From NCBI GenBank assembly GCA_026129485.1, contig JAHCHY010000018.1, forward strand, positions 5,001 through 69,000: a stretch of 64,000 nucleotides of DNA. Direction: 5' to 3'. The position numbers and the translations under genes are program-made. The stretch comes from Cyclobacteriaceae bacterium. GTDB taxonomy: Bacteria > Bacteroidota > Bacteroidia > Cytophagales > Cyclobacteriaceae. Shown here piece after piece: positions 1-9,010 of the stretch (position 1 is its first letter; each line of letters starts with the position of its first letter). The notes beneath the pieces were generated by a model that searched no databases, was not told where the DNA came from, and worked only from the letters and a program-made list of their open reading frames with translations.

Positions 1-167
1 TTATGTGTTTTAATAAAATCACGAAAATCCTTTTCACGCAAAATCAGCTCCTGAAACAGTAAGCTCTTTACATCAAACAGCACGCGCTCACCCGGTGTGT
101 ATAGCTCTTCAAGATCGAACGTTACAAGCTGGCTATTGCTTACTCTATTTATTATTTCATCTTCCAT
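1..167 (-). CDS. DUF2480 family protein, 3' end beyond window
   Basis: The reading frame opens at the ATG at 165-167 and runs off the left edge without a stop, giving the first 55 residues. The translated start (MEDEIINRVSNSQLVTF, then LEELY, GERVLFD and LILREKDFRDFI) matches what I know of the N-terminus of DUF2480, a small Bacteroidota-specific family of unknown role. It lies 15 bp downstream of tsaB on the same strand, so it is probably the last gene of the S41 protease-tsaB transcript. Identification is from family memory; no function can be assigned. Confidence 0.75.
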   Translation of the reverse strand, partial: MEDEIINRVSNSQLVTFDLEELYTPGERVLFDVKSLLFQELILREKDFRDFIKTH

Positions 168-182
168 TACTGCACAACACAA

Positions 183-866
183 TTATGAAGTGGTTGGTTT
201 GCGGATAAGAAAATCTTTCAGGTAGTATGGCTCGAATGATGCAACATCTTCAAAATCCTGCCGATGCCATTTCTGTATACCCATTTCTCCTAACGGAACC
301 GCGTTAGGAACCACTTCATCCAGAAATTTTGCATTTGCATGTGTAATTATTTCGCGGCACTTGGTGGCTCCCTCGCCTATAAAGTACACTGTAGTTTTTT
401 CGAGGTAACTATTAAAGCTATTTTCATCCACAATTTTTGCCTGCGTTGGTTCTACTTCTGTCAAATTAAAATCGACAACCTTACAATAAACCTCCATTCT
501 GCGTGCGTCCAGCATCGGGCAAAGTAAAGCTGATGTATCGCTAAGTAATTTTTTCGCCTGCCACGCCAACAAATCCAATGTGTTGACGGCCACCAGCGGC
601 AAATCAAGCGCAAAGCAAATTCCTTTTGCCGTGGCCACACCAATGCGTAAACCTGTATATGAACCCGGGCCCGATGCAACTACTACTCCGTTTAACATAG
701 CGGCTTGCATGCCTGACTCTTTCATAACCGCATCAATCATAACTGCCAATTGTGAAGCAGCCGAACGAGGCTCTTTTATTTCTCTGAAGGCAAGCAATTC
801 ACCCTGTTGATGGATGGCTACCGAACAAACCTGCGTGGATGTTTCAAGGCTGAGCAGGCGTGCCAT
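183..866 (-). CDS. tsaB: tRNA threonylcarbamoyladenosine biosynthesis protein TsaB
   Basis: TsaB is the inactive ASKHA-fold partner of TsaD in the complex that places the threonylcarbamoyl group on A37 of ANN-decoding tRNAs in the cytoplasm. The 227 residues are the usual family length. The N-terminal LLSLETSTQVCSVAI strand and the VASGPGSYTGLRIGVATAKG segment (about residues 63-82) are the family signature. Its ATG overlaps the TGA of the upstream S41 protease gene by one base (TGATG), which suggests translational coupling. No key segment is missing. Confidence 0.95.
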   Translation of the reverse strand: MARLLSLETSTQVCSVAIHQQGELLAFREIKEPRSAASQLAVMIDAVMKESGMQAAMLNGVVVASGPGSYTGLRIGVATAKGICFALDLPLVAVNTLDLLAWQAKKLLSDTSALLCPMLDARRMEVYCKVVDFNLTEVEPTQAKIVDENSFNSYLEKTTVYFIGEGATKCREIITHANAKFLDEVVPNAVPLGEMGIQKWHRQDFEDVASFEPYYLKDFLIRKPTTS

Positions 867-2512
867 CAGTTAGCCGAGAGGATTTTGCGATACCCTCCTG
901 CATCGGCCAGCACGTTACGGGCCTGTGCTACTTCCGGATCGCGATCAAGCATTACTTCTGCCTGACCTTTTGCCAACTGGTAGTGAAACGCAATTTCCTG
1001 TTCGAGCAAGTGAACGAGCTCCGGTTTGTTCCTGGTCAAGGCTGTGTTTTTATTCTGGCTGATCCGGGTTTTTAACTCATTGAATTGCGACTGAAGCTCA
1101 TCATAATATTTTTCGCGCTTTGCAGACGCTATCAGCTCATCGGCTTTCTGATCAAGCTCTGTGGCATGTGTAAATTTTTGTTCTGCCATCCACGTCATAA
1201 ACTTTTGATATTCCTGGTCGGTAAGCCGGAAGCTTTTCATAGACGCGGGGTTCGGATGCTCGCTGCAATATTTTGTAGCATATTCAAACACAAGACCCGA
1301 ACCAACCAATTCAACAACAGCCGAGCTAAACCTGGTAGCTTCTACCGCAACATCCGGGTCGAGACCTGCGCCATCATAAACTTTACGACCACCTTTGGTC
1401 TTAAATTCACGCTTCAGCGAATCCGGAAATTTTGAGACTGTACCATCGCTCTTCCGGTGTTCATAATCGATTGACTGGATGCACCGGCCACTGGGAATGT
1501 AATATTTGGCCGTTGTTACCTTGAGCTGCGCATTGTATGCCAGCTGCCGGGTAGTTTGAACCAATCCTTTGCCAAATGTTTTTTGTCCTACCAAAACAGC
1601 ACGATCATAATCCTGAAGCGAACCGGCCACAATTTCGCTTGCCGAAGCGCTGCTGCCACTGGTTAACACGGCCAGGGGTATTTCTGTATCCAGCGGATTA
1701 TTGAGTGTAGAGTAGGTTTTGTTCCATTCTTCTACTTTTCCTTTTGTAGAAACCACTTCTTTGCCTTTCGGGATGAACAGGTTGACAATATTAACCGCCT
1801 CGTACAATGAGCCGCCCAGGTTATCGCGCAAATCAAGAATTAATTTTTTCGCTCCGCGTTTCTTTAAATCGCTAACTGCTGCTTCAACTTCTTTGGCTGC
1901 CCCGGGCGTAAACTCATCTAACTTGATGTAACCCAATTCAGCATCAATCATATCGAAGTAGGTGATGTTGGCTATCTTAATTTTTTCGCGGGTAAGTTTA
2001 AAGCTCAGTGGCGCCTTCTCGCCAAGTCGCTTTACCTCCATTACCACTTCTGTGTTAGGCTTACCTTTTAACAGCGCGCTAACCTCGGAAGTGGGCTTGC
2101 CCTGTACATTCTGACCATTTACAGCGATAATTTCATCGCCTACACGCAAGCCTCCACGCTGCGCAGGAAAACCCATGTATGGATTGGTAATGACTGTTTT
2201 TTTATTCACAATACCAATAAGTGCGCCTACACCCGCATATTGTCCTGTCGTCTGGATGCTGAATGCTTCGAGGTCTTCTTCCGGGATATAATCGGTGTAA
2301 GGATCGAGCTGATCCAGCATTCCGTTAATGCCGGTTTCAACCAGCTTCTTCGGGTTTACATCATCCACGTAATAGGCGTTCACTTCTTTAAAGAGTGTAG
2401 CAAAAATGTCGAGGCTTTTGGCAATGTCGAAGTATTTTTCGCCCGGCCCGGCAAAGGCCCACGCCAGTAATGCCAGCACGGTGAGTACGCTTACAATTTT
2501 CAATCGCTTCAT
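866..2512 (-). CDS. S41 family carboxy-terminal processing protease
   Basis: This is a C-terminal processing serine protease, exported and active at the periplasmic face. Residues 1-22 form a signal peptide or anchor; a PDZ domain spans about 85-165 (GGLRVGDEIIAVNG); the S41 core follows. The catalytic Ser is in GSSASASEIVAG (about residue 288) and the Lys in KTFGKGLVQ (about 315). A 230-residue C-terminal region after the core is predicted to be helical and charged. At 548 residues it matches long Bacteroidota Ctp proteases. A second S41 gene lies at 41885 and is frameshifted. Downstream tsaB overlaps by one base. Confidence 0.93.
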   Translation of the reverse strand: MKRLKIVSVLTVLALLAWAFAGPGEKYFDIAKSLDIFATLFKEVNAYYVDDVNPKKLVETGINGMLDQLDPYTDYIPEEDLEAFSIQTTGQYAGVGALIGIVNKKTVITNPYMGFPAQRGGLRVGDEIIAVNGQNVQGKPTSEVSALLKGKPNTEVVMEVKRLGEKAPLSFKLTREKIKIANITYFDMIDAELGYIKLDEFTPGAAKEVEAAVSDLKKRGAKKLILDLRDNLGGSLYEAVNIVNLFIPKGKEVVSTKGKVEEWNKTYSTLNNPLDTEIPLAVLTSGSSASASEIVAGSLQDYDRAVLVGQKTFGKGLVQTTRQLAYNAQLKVTTAKYYIPSGRCIQSIDYEHRKSDGTVSKFPDSLKREFKTKGGRKVYDGAGLDPDVAVEATRFSSAVVELVGSGLVFEYATKYCSEHPNPASMKSFRLTDQEYQKFMTWMAEQKFTHATELDQKADELIASAKREKYYDELQSQFNELKTRISQNKNTALTRNKPELVHLLEQEIAFHYQLAKGQAEVMLDRDPEVAQARNVLADAGGYRKILSAN

Positions 2513-2564
2513 TTCCTTTATTTATTGATGTTTCACGCCAGACGTAAGAACGCCAGGGCCCGGG

Positions 2565-2936
2565 TTAAAGAGATTCCAAGTTCTTAATTTTTTCCAGCAC
2601 TAAAAAGACCTTGTTTTTTATCTCCGTAAACGGCAGAATTTCTTTGGCCGTGTAGATAAACGCAAAGATGCCCTTGGGTGATCGGGATTCAATGCCCTGT
2701 TTTTGTAACCGGTATGCCTCGCGTATCCTGCGTTTGATGAGGTTACGATCTACCGCTCTTTTAAACTGCCGGCTTGAAACGGTAATTAAAACCTGGTGCG
2801 CGGCTGCCGGATCGGGGTGCGGTAAATGAATGATTTTAAAGGGGTACAAATAAAAAGAGGAACCCTTTTCAAAGAGTTCCTTAATCCATTTCTCTTTTGA
2901 AAGCCGCTCCGCCTTAGAAAACGTAAAACTCCCCAT
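2565..2936 (-). CDS. rnpA: ribonuclease P protein component
   Basis: RnpA is the protein subunit of RNase P, which trims 5' leaders from pre-tRNAs. The basic motif RAVDRNLIKRRIREAYR is the RNR signature of the family. I start at the ATG at 2934-2936 (MGSFTFSKAERLSKEKWI), giving 123 residues. The frame stays open upstream, but that extension overlaps rpmH out of frame and has no family resemblance. rpmH lies 40 bp upstream, the classic rpmH-rnpA order. Confidence 0.95.
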   Translation of the reverse strand: MGSFTFSKAERLSKEKWIKELFEKGSSFYLYPFKIIHLPHPDPAAAHQVLITVSSRQFKRAVDRNLIKRRIREAYRLQKQGIESRSPKGIFAFIYTAKEILPFTEIKNKVFLVLEKIKNLESL

Positions 2937-2976
2937 GAGATTAAAATTAATCCCTTTCGGGGAAACCAACCGACTT

Positions 2977-3138
2977 TTAGCGGGTCTTAGGCGTACCTTC
3001 GTCAGATATGGTAAGCTTTTTACGGCCTTTTGCCCTGCGGGAAGCCAGTACCCTGCGGCCATTGGCGGTGGCCATGCGCTCGCGGAAGCCGTGCTTGTTC
3101 TTTCTCTTTTTGCGCGAAGGTTGGAATGTGCGTTTCAT
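2977..3138 (-). CDS. rpmH: 50S ribosomal protein L34
   Basis: A 53-codon frame starting at the ATG at 3136-3138 encodes [20 protein letters not shown] followed by [20 protein letters not shown], the near-invariant L34 sequence of the large ribosomal subunit. A tail of about 12 residues ([12 protein letters not shown]) extends beyond the minimal 44-45-residue protein, which is common in Bacteroidota. It ends with TAA at 2977-2979, 40 bp before rnpA. A spacer of about 105 bp upstream, before the terminator at 3246, should hold its promoter; I did not find a clean TAnnTTTG there. Confidence 0.97.
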   Translation of the reverse strand: MKRTFQPSRKKRKNKHGFRERMATANGRRVLASRRAKGRKKLTISDEGTPKTR

Positions 3139-3245
3139 ATCCTTTAATGCTTAATATTTCTAAAAGGGCTGCAAAAATGCTCAGGATAATCGGAATTTAC
3201 AAGGTATGCTCTACGATTTTAAATCGAACATGCTCATTTTCAATT

Positions 3246-3273
3246 AAAAAGACCGGCTAAAACCGGCCTTTTT
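3246..3273. terminator. bidirectional hairpin terminator
   Basis: The arms AAAAAGACCGG and CCGGCCTTTTT pair with one mismatch around a 6-nt loop, with A/T runs on both sides so that it can act in either direction. It lies 23 bp past the stop of the M16 peptidase gene on the minus strand and upstream of rpmH, separating the two units. Confidence 0.8.
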
Positions 3274-3295
3274 AATGATCCGCCCAAACAGGAAA

Positions 3296-5368
3296 TCACT
3301 GCACTTTAAAAATAGCATCGTCTAAAGCAATATTCGCTTCTGCGGATTGCGTCTCAAATTTCAGCTTCACGGGGCCCATTGACTGAGTCATGGTGTGTGG
3401 CAACTTTACTCCGCTTACTTCCTTATAGTCCTGAAACTGAACCGGCACGGCCACTTCGCCCTGGGGAGTTTGAACAAAAATTACGGTTTGAATCCTGTAG
3501 CCTGTTTTTGTATCAAAGTAGCTTGTCATTTTTCCTCCGGCAGGAAATACATATTCTACCACATAGGCATCGGCTCCATCTACTTTTTCAATTGCCTTCA
3601 GTGTTGTTTTTACATTCATCCCGGCCAGGGTTGTTTCCGGAACGATAGCCGCTTCAAACAAGTACATTTCTTTAATCGCTGCATCCATCGGCACTTTTTG
3701 CATTTGAGCTATCTGCGCTATCTCTTTACCATCGCTAACAATTTTCTGCATTACCCCCATGCCGGCTACTGAAACCTCCATCAGGTACTTACCTGAATTT
3801 TTCTTCGTGCTTACCATTGTCAGATCCATTCCCTGGAGGGTTCCTTTTGCGGTGGTCTTAACTGTTTTTAATTCATTAATTTTCTTTTCGCCACCAATGC
3901 TGCTAATGTAATCTGCTATAACCTTTTCTGCAGTAAGACCTGCAGGCAGGGCTGTTGCCTGTGGTGCTGCGGCCGGATCGCCATAAATATCAAAATACTT
4001 CACCTCGCCAAACTTTTTCAGCTTATCGGCTACATCGGCACCTTTACCTACTATAATAATATGTGCATTCTCCGGGCGTATATATTTTTTAGCCGCAGCC
4101 TGCACATCGGCCAGGGTAACTGCCTCTACGGCTTTCAGGTAATTGGCATAATAATCTTTGGGCAGGTTATACCGCGCTGTGTTCAATGCAAAGTTGGCAA
4201 TGGTGGCAGGGCTTTCAAGTGAACGGCCAAACGAGCCTGCAATTTCAGCCTTGGCCATGTCCAGCTCTTCCTGTGTTACCGGCTCACTTACCATACGTTT
4301 AAGCTCTGACAAAAACTCAAACACCGCGCTATCGGTTACCTCGTTTCGCACACTGGCCGAGGCATTGAAATTACCCACCAGCTTATCGGTGCTTAATTGC
4401 GAATACGCTCCATAGGTGTAGCCATGTGTTTCGCGCAGGTTTTTAAACAAACGACCTGCCGAGCCTACGCCCAGGATCTGGTTAAGCACACGCGATGTAA
4501 TGGCATCGGGAGGGCCCGGCTTTAAATCTACCGGGTAGCTGATATTAATAACTGACTGCACGGAGGCCGGCCGGTCTACCAGCGCCACATAGGTTTTGGC
4601 CGGTTCTTTCGGTTGTGTGTATGTCGCATTTTTTACTTCGCCCTGCTGCCATTTATTAAAATATTTTTCGACAAGCGATCGGGCGGTTTTCAAATCAATA
4701 TCTCCTACAATCACCAGGTAGGCGTTGTTGGGCTTAAAGTATGTTTTATAATAACCCTTTACATCATCTAATGTTATAGCTTCCAACGTTTTTTCGGTTG
4801 TGAAAAGGCCATACGGATGTTGCTTACCATATACCAGCGTATTGCGCACATGACCGGCAATGGTGTTGGGATTATCTTTACCCGCCTGTATGCCTGACAG
4901 GGTTTGCGTTTTTAGTTTTTCAAACTCTTCCGGTGCAAACGAAGGATTGTAAAGCACATCTGTTAACAAATCAAGCAGCTTGGCAGTATGCCGCGAAAGG
5001 CTGGAGGCAAATATTCCACTTGAATTCGTGTTCAGGGTTGCTCCTATAAAATCGACTTCTTCGTCAAGCTGCGCCTTGGCTTTTGTAGTGGTGCCCGTGC
5101 CTATTAACTCTCCGGCCATGGTTATATAGCCCTCCTTTTCTCCTTCATAGATGGCATTGTGCCTAAGCTGAAGCGAAAACTGCACGCGCGGCAACTTGTG
5201 GTTTTCTACCACAAACACCTGCAACCCGTTTTTCAGGGTAAACGTTTGGTATGCGCCCAGCTTGATTTCTCTTGCCGGTGCAGGCTGGGGCGCTTTGGTA
5301 CGATCTACCTGCGCCTGCACAGCAACAGCCGCCAGCAACAGGAAAGCAAAAAATAATATCTTCTTCAT
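3296..5368 (-). CDS. M16 peptidase-like protein (non-catalytic subunit) with C-terminal LolA-like domain
   Basis: This 690-residue exported protein (signal peptide MKKILFFAFLLLAAVAVQAQ) carries two M16 domains (about 33-460). It lacks the HxxEH zinc motif: the corresponding region reads ELIGTGTTTKAK. It therefore resembles the non-catalytic half of a two-subunit M16 enzyme. From about residue 480 a further 200 residues (ADYISSIGGEKKINELKTV onward) look like an outer-membrane lipoprotein-sorting (LolA-like) fold, with the phrase SYFDTKTGYRI. The catalytic partner lies 10 bp upstream in the same orientation. The M16 assignment is firm; the LolA-like tail is inferred from sequence feel. Confidence 0.88.
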   Translation of the reverse strand: MKKILFFAFLLLAAVAVQAQVDRTKAPQPAPAREIKLGAYQTFTLKNGLQVFVVENHKLPRVQFSLQLRHNAIYEGEKEGYITMAGELIGTGTTTKAKAQLDEEVDFIGATLNTNSSGIFASSLSRHTAKLLDLLTDVLYNPSFAPEEFEKLKTQTLSGIQAGKDNPNTIAGHVRNTLVYGKQHPYGLFTTEKTLEAITLDDVKGYYKTYFKPNNAYLVIVGDIDLKTARSLVEKYFNKWQQGEVKNATYTQPKEPAKTYVALVDRPASVQSVINISYPVDLKPGPPDAITSRVLNQILGVGSAGRLFKNLRETHGYTYGAYSQLSTDKLVGNFNASASVRNEVTDSAVFEFLSELKRMVSEPVTQEELDMAKAEIAGSFGRSLESPATIANFALNTARYNLPKDYYANYLKAVEAVTLADVQAAAKKYIRPENAHIIIVGKGADVADKLKKFGEVKYFDIYGDPAAAPQATALPAGLTAEKVIADYISSIGGEKKINELKTVKTTAKGTLQGMDLTMVSTKKNSGKYLMEVSVAGMGVMQKIVSDGKEIAQIAQMQKVPMDAAIKEMYLFEAAIVPETTLAGMNVKTTLKAIEKVDGADAYVVEYVFPAGGKMTSYFDTKTGYRIQTVIFVQTPQGEVAVPVQFQDYKEVSGVKLPHTMTQSMGPVKLKFETQSAEANIALDDAIFKVQ

Positions 5369-5378
5369 ACGGTAATGC

Positions 5379-6740
5379 TTAATTGTCTTTCTTAATCTGT
5401 GTGTTTTCCGGTTTGCTCTGGGCCGATTTGGGCAGGTAGTGCAGCACTACCCGGTTCTCCTTTACTAAGTATTTTTTAGCCACACGTTGCAAATCCTCGC
5501 GGGTAACTTTCATGTACTTATCCAATTCGGTATTAATCAGGTTGGCATCTTTAAAGTACACATGGTAGTTGGCTAAGTTTTCGGCAATACCCGCTGCCGA
5601 TGAATTCTGCTGCACAAAATTACTTTCTACCTGGTTGCGGATTTTCTGAAACTCCTTTTCAGAAATCAATTCTTTCTGAACTTTTGCAATCTCCGCATCC
5701 ATTGCCGTTTCCAGGTCGGTAATATCCACACCCATATTCACAAACCCCATAGTAATGTATAAGCCGGGGGCTTCGGTAGGAAGCGGGTAAGCGCCAACCT
5801 GCAATGCTTTTTTCTGTTCGTCTACCAATGCCTTATATAATCGTGAACTTTGTCCACCACTTAATAATGTGCTGAGCATATCCAAAGCGTAGGCATCGGG
5901 TGTGCCTTGTGCCGGAACGTGGTAAGCCTGTATTACAGCAGGTAACTGAATATTATCGAACACAACATCGCGTATCTCTGCTTTTTGCGGTGGCTCAACT
6001 ACCGTAGGGCGGGGTATTGTCTTTCCTCCTTTCGGGATATCTTTAAAATACCTGGCAATAAGTGTTTTGGTCTGCTCAATATCTATGTCGCCTGCAATGG
6101 ACAATGTTGCATTCTCAGGCACATAAAAAGTTTTGTAAAACTGAATAAACTCATTCAGCGATGCCGCATTCAGGTGTTCGATAGAACCAATGGGCGCCCA
6201 CTGGTAAGGGTGTACGGTATAGGCCCGCTTTAATAATTCAGTAAGTATGCTGCCGTAAGGCTGGTTATCCATACGCAGGCGTTTCTCTTCTTTCACTACT
6301 TCACGTTGTGTTTCAACACCTACATTCTCAATTTTGGCATGAAGCATCCGCTCCGACTCTAACCACAAGCCTAACTCTAATTGATTGGAGGGCAATATTT
6401 CGTGATAAAAAGTCCGGTCGAACGAGGTATTGGCGTTATTGGTGCCACCCGCACCGGAAATGTATTTATCAAACTCACCGCGCTTGATATTCTCTGAACC
6501 CTCAAACAACAGGTGTTCAAAGAAATGGGCAAAGCCGGTGCGGTTGGGATCTTCATTTTTTGAACCCACATGATACAAAACCGTCACCGCAACAATGGGT
6601 GTGGTATTATCCTGATGGAGAATTACATGCAGCCCGTTTGGTAAATCGTATTCGGTAAATTCAATTTTACGGGCCTGGCTATAACCTGCTGTAACCGTAA
6701 CAAGTAAAAGCCAAAGGATTAAACTTTGTTTTTTAAGCAT
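5379..6740 (-). CDS. M16 family zinc metallopeptidase (catalytic subunit)
   Basis: A pitrilysin/mitochondrial-processing-peptidase-like zinc protease of 453 residues with a signal peptide cleaved near SQA (residue 23). The inverted zinc motif HFFEH is at residues 72-76, and the third Glu ligand should lie in REVVKEEKR (about 146-154). An M16 C-terminal domain covers about 190-380. It is followed at 10 bp by the non-catalytic M16 gene, so the pair probably forms a periplasmic heterodimer. A TATTATTG element at 6761-6768, one base off the Bacteroidota -7 consensus, lies 20 bp before the start. Confidence 0.95.
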   Translation of the reverse strand: MLKKQSLILWLLLVTVTAGYSQARKIEFTEYDLPNGLHVILHQDNTTPIVAVTVLYHVGSKNEDPNRTGFAHFFEHLLFEGSENIKRGEFDKYISGAGGTNNANTSFDRTFYHEILPSNQLELGLWLESERMLHAKIENVGVETQREVVKEEKRLRMDNQPYGSILTELLKRAYTVHPYQWAPIGSIEHLNAASLNEFIQFYKTFYVPENATLSIAGDIDIEQTKTLIARYFKDIPKGGKTIPRPTVVEPPQKAEIRDVVFDNIQLPAVIQAYHVPAQGTPDAYALDMLSTLLSGGQSSRLYKALVDEQKKALQVGAYPLPTEAPGLYITMGFVNMGVDITDLETAMDAEIAKVQKELISEKEFQKIRNQVESNFVQQNSSAAGIAENLANYHVYFKDANLINTELDKYMKVTREDLQRVAKKYLVKENRVVLHYLPKSAQSKPENTQIKKDN

Positions 6741-6771
6741 ATGCTGATTTTAAGATAGTACAATAATAGAA

Positions 6772-6798
6772 AACTAACGGATTAAACTCCGTTTAGTT
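6772..6798 (-). terminator. hairpin terminator after the adenosine-kinase-like gene
   Basis: AACTAACGGA and TCCGTTTAGTT form a stem with one bulged base. On the minus strand it is followed by TTTTCTATTATTG. It lies 28 bp past the kinase stop codon. Confidence 0.6.
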
Positions 6799-6826
6799 GG
6801 CAAGTGAAAATTTGTAAATAGCTGCT

Positions 6827-7864
6827 TTATCCTACCAAATCACCCAAAATTCGCCTCATTTGAGCCGGTTCCAGCCTCGGCCCCCATTGCGACACTACTT
6901 TTGAAGACGCAAGCGAGGCCAGCTTGCCTGCTTCGGCAAAGCTGTGGCCGTGGGTAATGCCATATAAAAATGCGCCTGAAAACATATCGCCTGCACCGTT
7001 GGTATCAATGGCACGCACCTTATACGGCTCAATCTGGATAAACGTATCGCCATCATAAATCAAGGCTCCGTTGGCACCGAGGGTGATGGCAAAACGTTTG
7101 GCTACCTGCTTCAGCTTTTCGCGGGCTTCGCTGGTTGAATTGGTGCCGGTAAAAATCATCGCCTCTTCTTCATTGCAGAAAAGCAAGTCCACGCTGGCGC
7201 CCACAACCTCTTCCATCTGCATAGAAAAGTACTTGGTCATGCTGGGGTCGGAAAAAGTAAGGGCAACAGAAATCTTGTTTCGTTCGGCTATCTTCTTGGC
7301 TTCTTTCATAGCCTCCAATCCTTTCGGGCTGGAAACGAGGTAGCCTTCCAGATACACGTATGCAGCGTTTTTGATTGCACGCTCGTCAATATGTTCGGGC
7401 GACAAAAAAGAGCTTACGCCCAAAAAAGTATTCATGGTACGCTCAGCATCGGGGCTTGTCATTACGAGGCACCGGCCGGTGTGGCCCTCGGGGCAATGTT
7501 CATACGCCAGGTTAGTATCCACACCATTGCGTTTTAAATCTTCGAGGAAAAATTTTCCCAGCTCATCCTTCGCTACGAGGCATGAATAAAAGCTTTTGCC
7601 GCCAAACTGGTTTACAGCCACTACGGTATTGCCGGCAGAACCTCCACCGGACATCCGGCTGCGCTTCATGTCAATGGCTTTCATCAGGTGCAACTGACGC
7701 TTTTCATCCACCAGTGTCATCAGTCCCTTTTCCACTTTATTCTTTTCAAAGAAATCGGGTTCTACTTCGGTAACAATATCTACCAAGGCGTTACCTATTC
7801 CGTAAACATCGTATCGGGTTGCTGGTTGGTTGGTTACTGGTTGCTGGTTACTGGCTGTTGGCAT
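6827..7864 (-). CDS. adenosine kinase-like PfkB family sugar/nucleoside kinase
   Basis: A ribokinase-fold kinase of 345 residues. The N-terminal YDVYGIGNALVDIVTEV strand, the GGSAGNTVVAVNQFGG segment (PfkB signature 1, about 73-88) and the C-terminal DTNGAGDMFSGAFLYG (signature 2, with the catalytic Asp) are all intact. The pattern resembles the adenosine kinase branch (purine salvage) more than fructokinases, but substrate is not certain from sequence. The first 14 residues are Q/T/N-rich and encoded by a simple GGTTGCTGG-like repeat, so the true start could be slightly downstream. It is flanked by hairpins on both sides and is probably transcribed alone. Confidence 0.88.
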   Translation of the reverse strand: MPTASNQQPVTNQPATRYDVYGIGNALVDIVTEVEPDFFEKNKVEKGLMTLVDEKRQLHLMKAIDMKRSRMSGGGSAGNTVVAVNQFGGKSFYSCLVAKDELGKFFLEDLKRNGVDTNLAYEHCPEGHTGRCLVMTSPDAERTMNTFLGVSSFLSPEHIDERAIKNAAYVYLEGYLVSSPKGLEAMKEAKKIAERNKISVALTFSDPSMTKYFSMQMEEVVGASVDLLFCNEEEAMIFTGTNSTSEAREKLKQVAKRFAITLGANGALIYDGDTFIQIEPYKVRAIDTNGAGDMFSGAFLYGITHGHSFAEAGKLASLASSKVVSQWGPRLEPAQMRRILGDLVG

Positions 7865-7906
7865 GTTGCGTGGTTTGAGTCGGAAAGTTATAAAGTTAAA
7901 AGTTAT

Positions 7907-7955
7907 AAGGCGAAAAGCAGACTTTAGGCTTTATAGCTTTACTGCTTTTCGCTTT
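7907..7955 (-). terminator. long-stem hairpin after the glycerophosphodiesterase gene
   Basis: A 14-bp stem with a single G-T pair (AAGGCGAAAAGCAG against CTGCTTTTCGCTTT) begins 4 bp past the stop codon at 7959. On the minus strand it runs into a U-rich stretch (CCTTATAACTTTTAAC). It probably terminates the upstream gene before the kinase promoter. Confidence 0.65.
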
Positions 7956-7958
7956 ATC

Positions 7959-8876
7959 TTACTTCTTCCCATTCGGCCTTATATTAAGTGTGCGTTTAAA
8001 CTTAGCAGCACGATCCGGGTAATCGGTTATAAAACCATCCACATCCATCCCCTTTACCGAGAGCATATCTTTCTCTTCGTTCACCGTCCACGGTATTACG
8101 CGGATTTTTTTTTCATGCAGCCACTTTACCTGCTCGCGCGTAAGCAATTTGAAGTACGGACTATAAATTGAGGGCGTAAAGCCCAGGTCGTTCAGATTCT
8201 CCTCTACCGGTTTTTTGTTTTCTACCAATGCCGCCAATCGTACTTCCGGGTATTTTTCATGCCAGTATTTCAACACCCTGAAATCGAACGATTGAATAAC
8301 CACCCGATCCCACGGCAGGTATTCATCCACCAAGCTGTAAACGAGGTCTGAGAACACTTCGGGTTTGGGATGGAACCTGTTGTCGCCTTCGGGCAAGCTT
8401 TTAATTTCAATGTTGTAATCTACTTCGTATCGCGTATAGCTCTTGATATGATTTTCTACCGCTACAATTACATCCTGTAACAAGGGTTTGGCGCAAGGCT
8501 GTTTCTTTTGCTGCGGAAATTTATCGTTACCCATAGAGCCGCAGTCCCACTGCTTTACTTCGGCATAATTCATTTTGTAGATGTTGAACTTGCGCTCGTC
8601 TTTAGCCAGAATGGTATCGCCTTGTGGCGAACGGCAAATAGCAGCCGACATCCAGGGTTCGTGTGAAACCGCCAATTGGTTGTCTTTGGTTACGGCAAGG
8701 TCAAGCTCAACCGTGGTTACTCCGGAATCCAGTCCGAACAAAAAAGCCGGGATGGTATTTTCCGGCATAAGACCACGCGCACCGCGATGGCCCTGCACAT
8801 CAAACTTTGGGATATACTGCGCCATAACCGGGCTGCTAAACACAAGCAGCAGCACTGAAAACACCAAACACTTCAT
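7959..8876 (-). CDS. glycerophosphodiester phosphodiesterase family protein
   Basis: An exported (signal peptide MKCLVFSVLLLVFSSPVMAQ) GDPD-family hydrolase that splits glycerophosphodiesters into glycerol-3-phosphate and an alcohol. The signature VQGHRGARGLMPENT (about residues 27-41) holds the catalytic His-Arg and Glu. ELDLAVTKDNQLAVSHE carries the second His and metal-binding Glu/Asp. The C-terminal DVDGFITDYPDRA is the typical closing strand. Length (305 residues) is normal. It is monocistronic, with a terminator hairpin just downstream. Confidence 0.93.
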   Translation of the reverse strand: MKCLVFSVLLLVFSSPVMAQYIPKFDVQGHRGARGLMPENTIPAFLFGLDSGVTTVELDLAVTKDNQLAVSHEPWMSAAICRSPQGDTILAKDERKFNIYKMNYAEVKQWDCGSMGNDKFPQQKKQPCAKPLLQDVIVAVENHIKSYTRYEVDYNIEIKSLPEGDNRFHPKPEVFSDLVYSLVDEYLPWDRVVIQSFDFRVLKYWHEKYPEVRLAALVENKKPVEENLNDLGFTPSIYSPYFKLLTREQVKWLHEKKIRVIPWTVNEEKDMLSVKGMDVDGFITDYPDRAAKFKRTLNIRPNGKK

Positions 8877-8905
8877 GCTGCAAGATAGCCAGCGGTTTGC
8901 AAATA

Positions 8906-8941
8906 AAAGACCTCTAAGGTTTTAAAACCTTAGAGGTCTTT
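8906..8941. repeat. 36-bp perfect palindrome of the GACCTnTAAGG type
   Basis: Two 18-base arms meet without a loop (AAAGACCTCTAAGGTTTT and its exact complement). It lies 70 bp past the 3' end of the outer-membrane barrel gene and may act as its terminator. A sibling with base changes on both arms is at 20787-20823, and a GACACCT-CTA-AGGTGTC relative lies inside the gene at 53677-57225. Confidence 0.85.
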
Positions 8942-9010
8942 GCAGATACGGGCTTCGGCAGCCTGCCTGCTACCCAAACCAAATCTATGCAGGCTGCCTA
9001 CCCGTTATTC

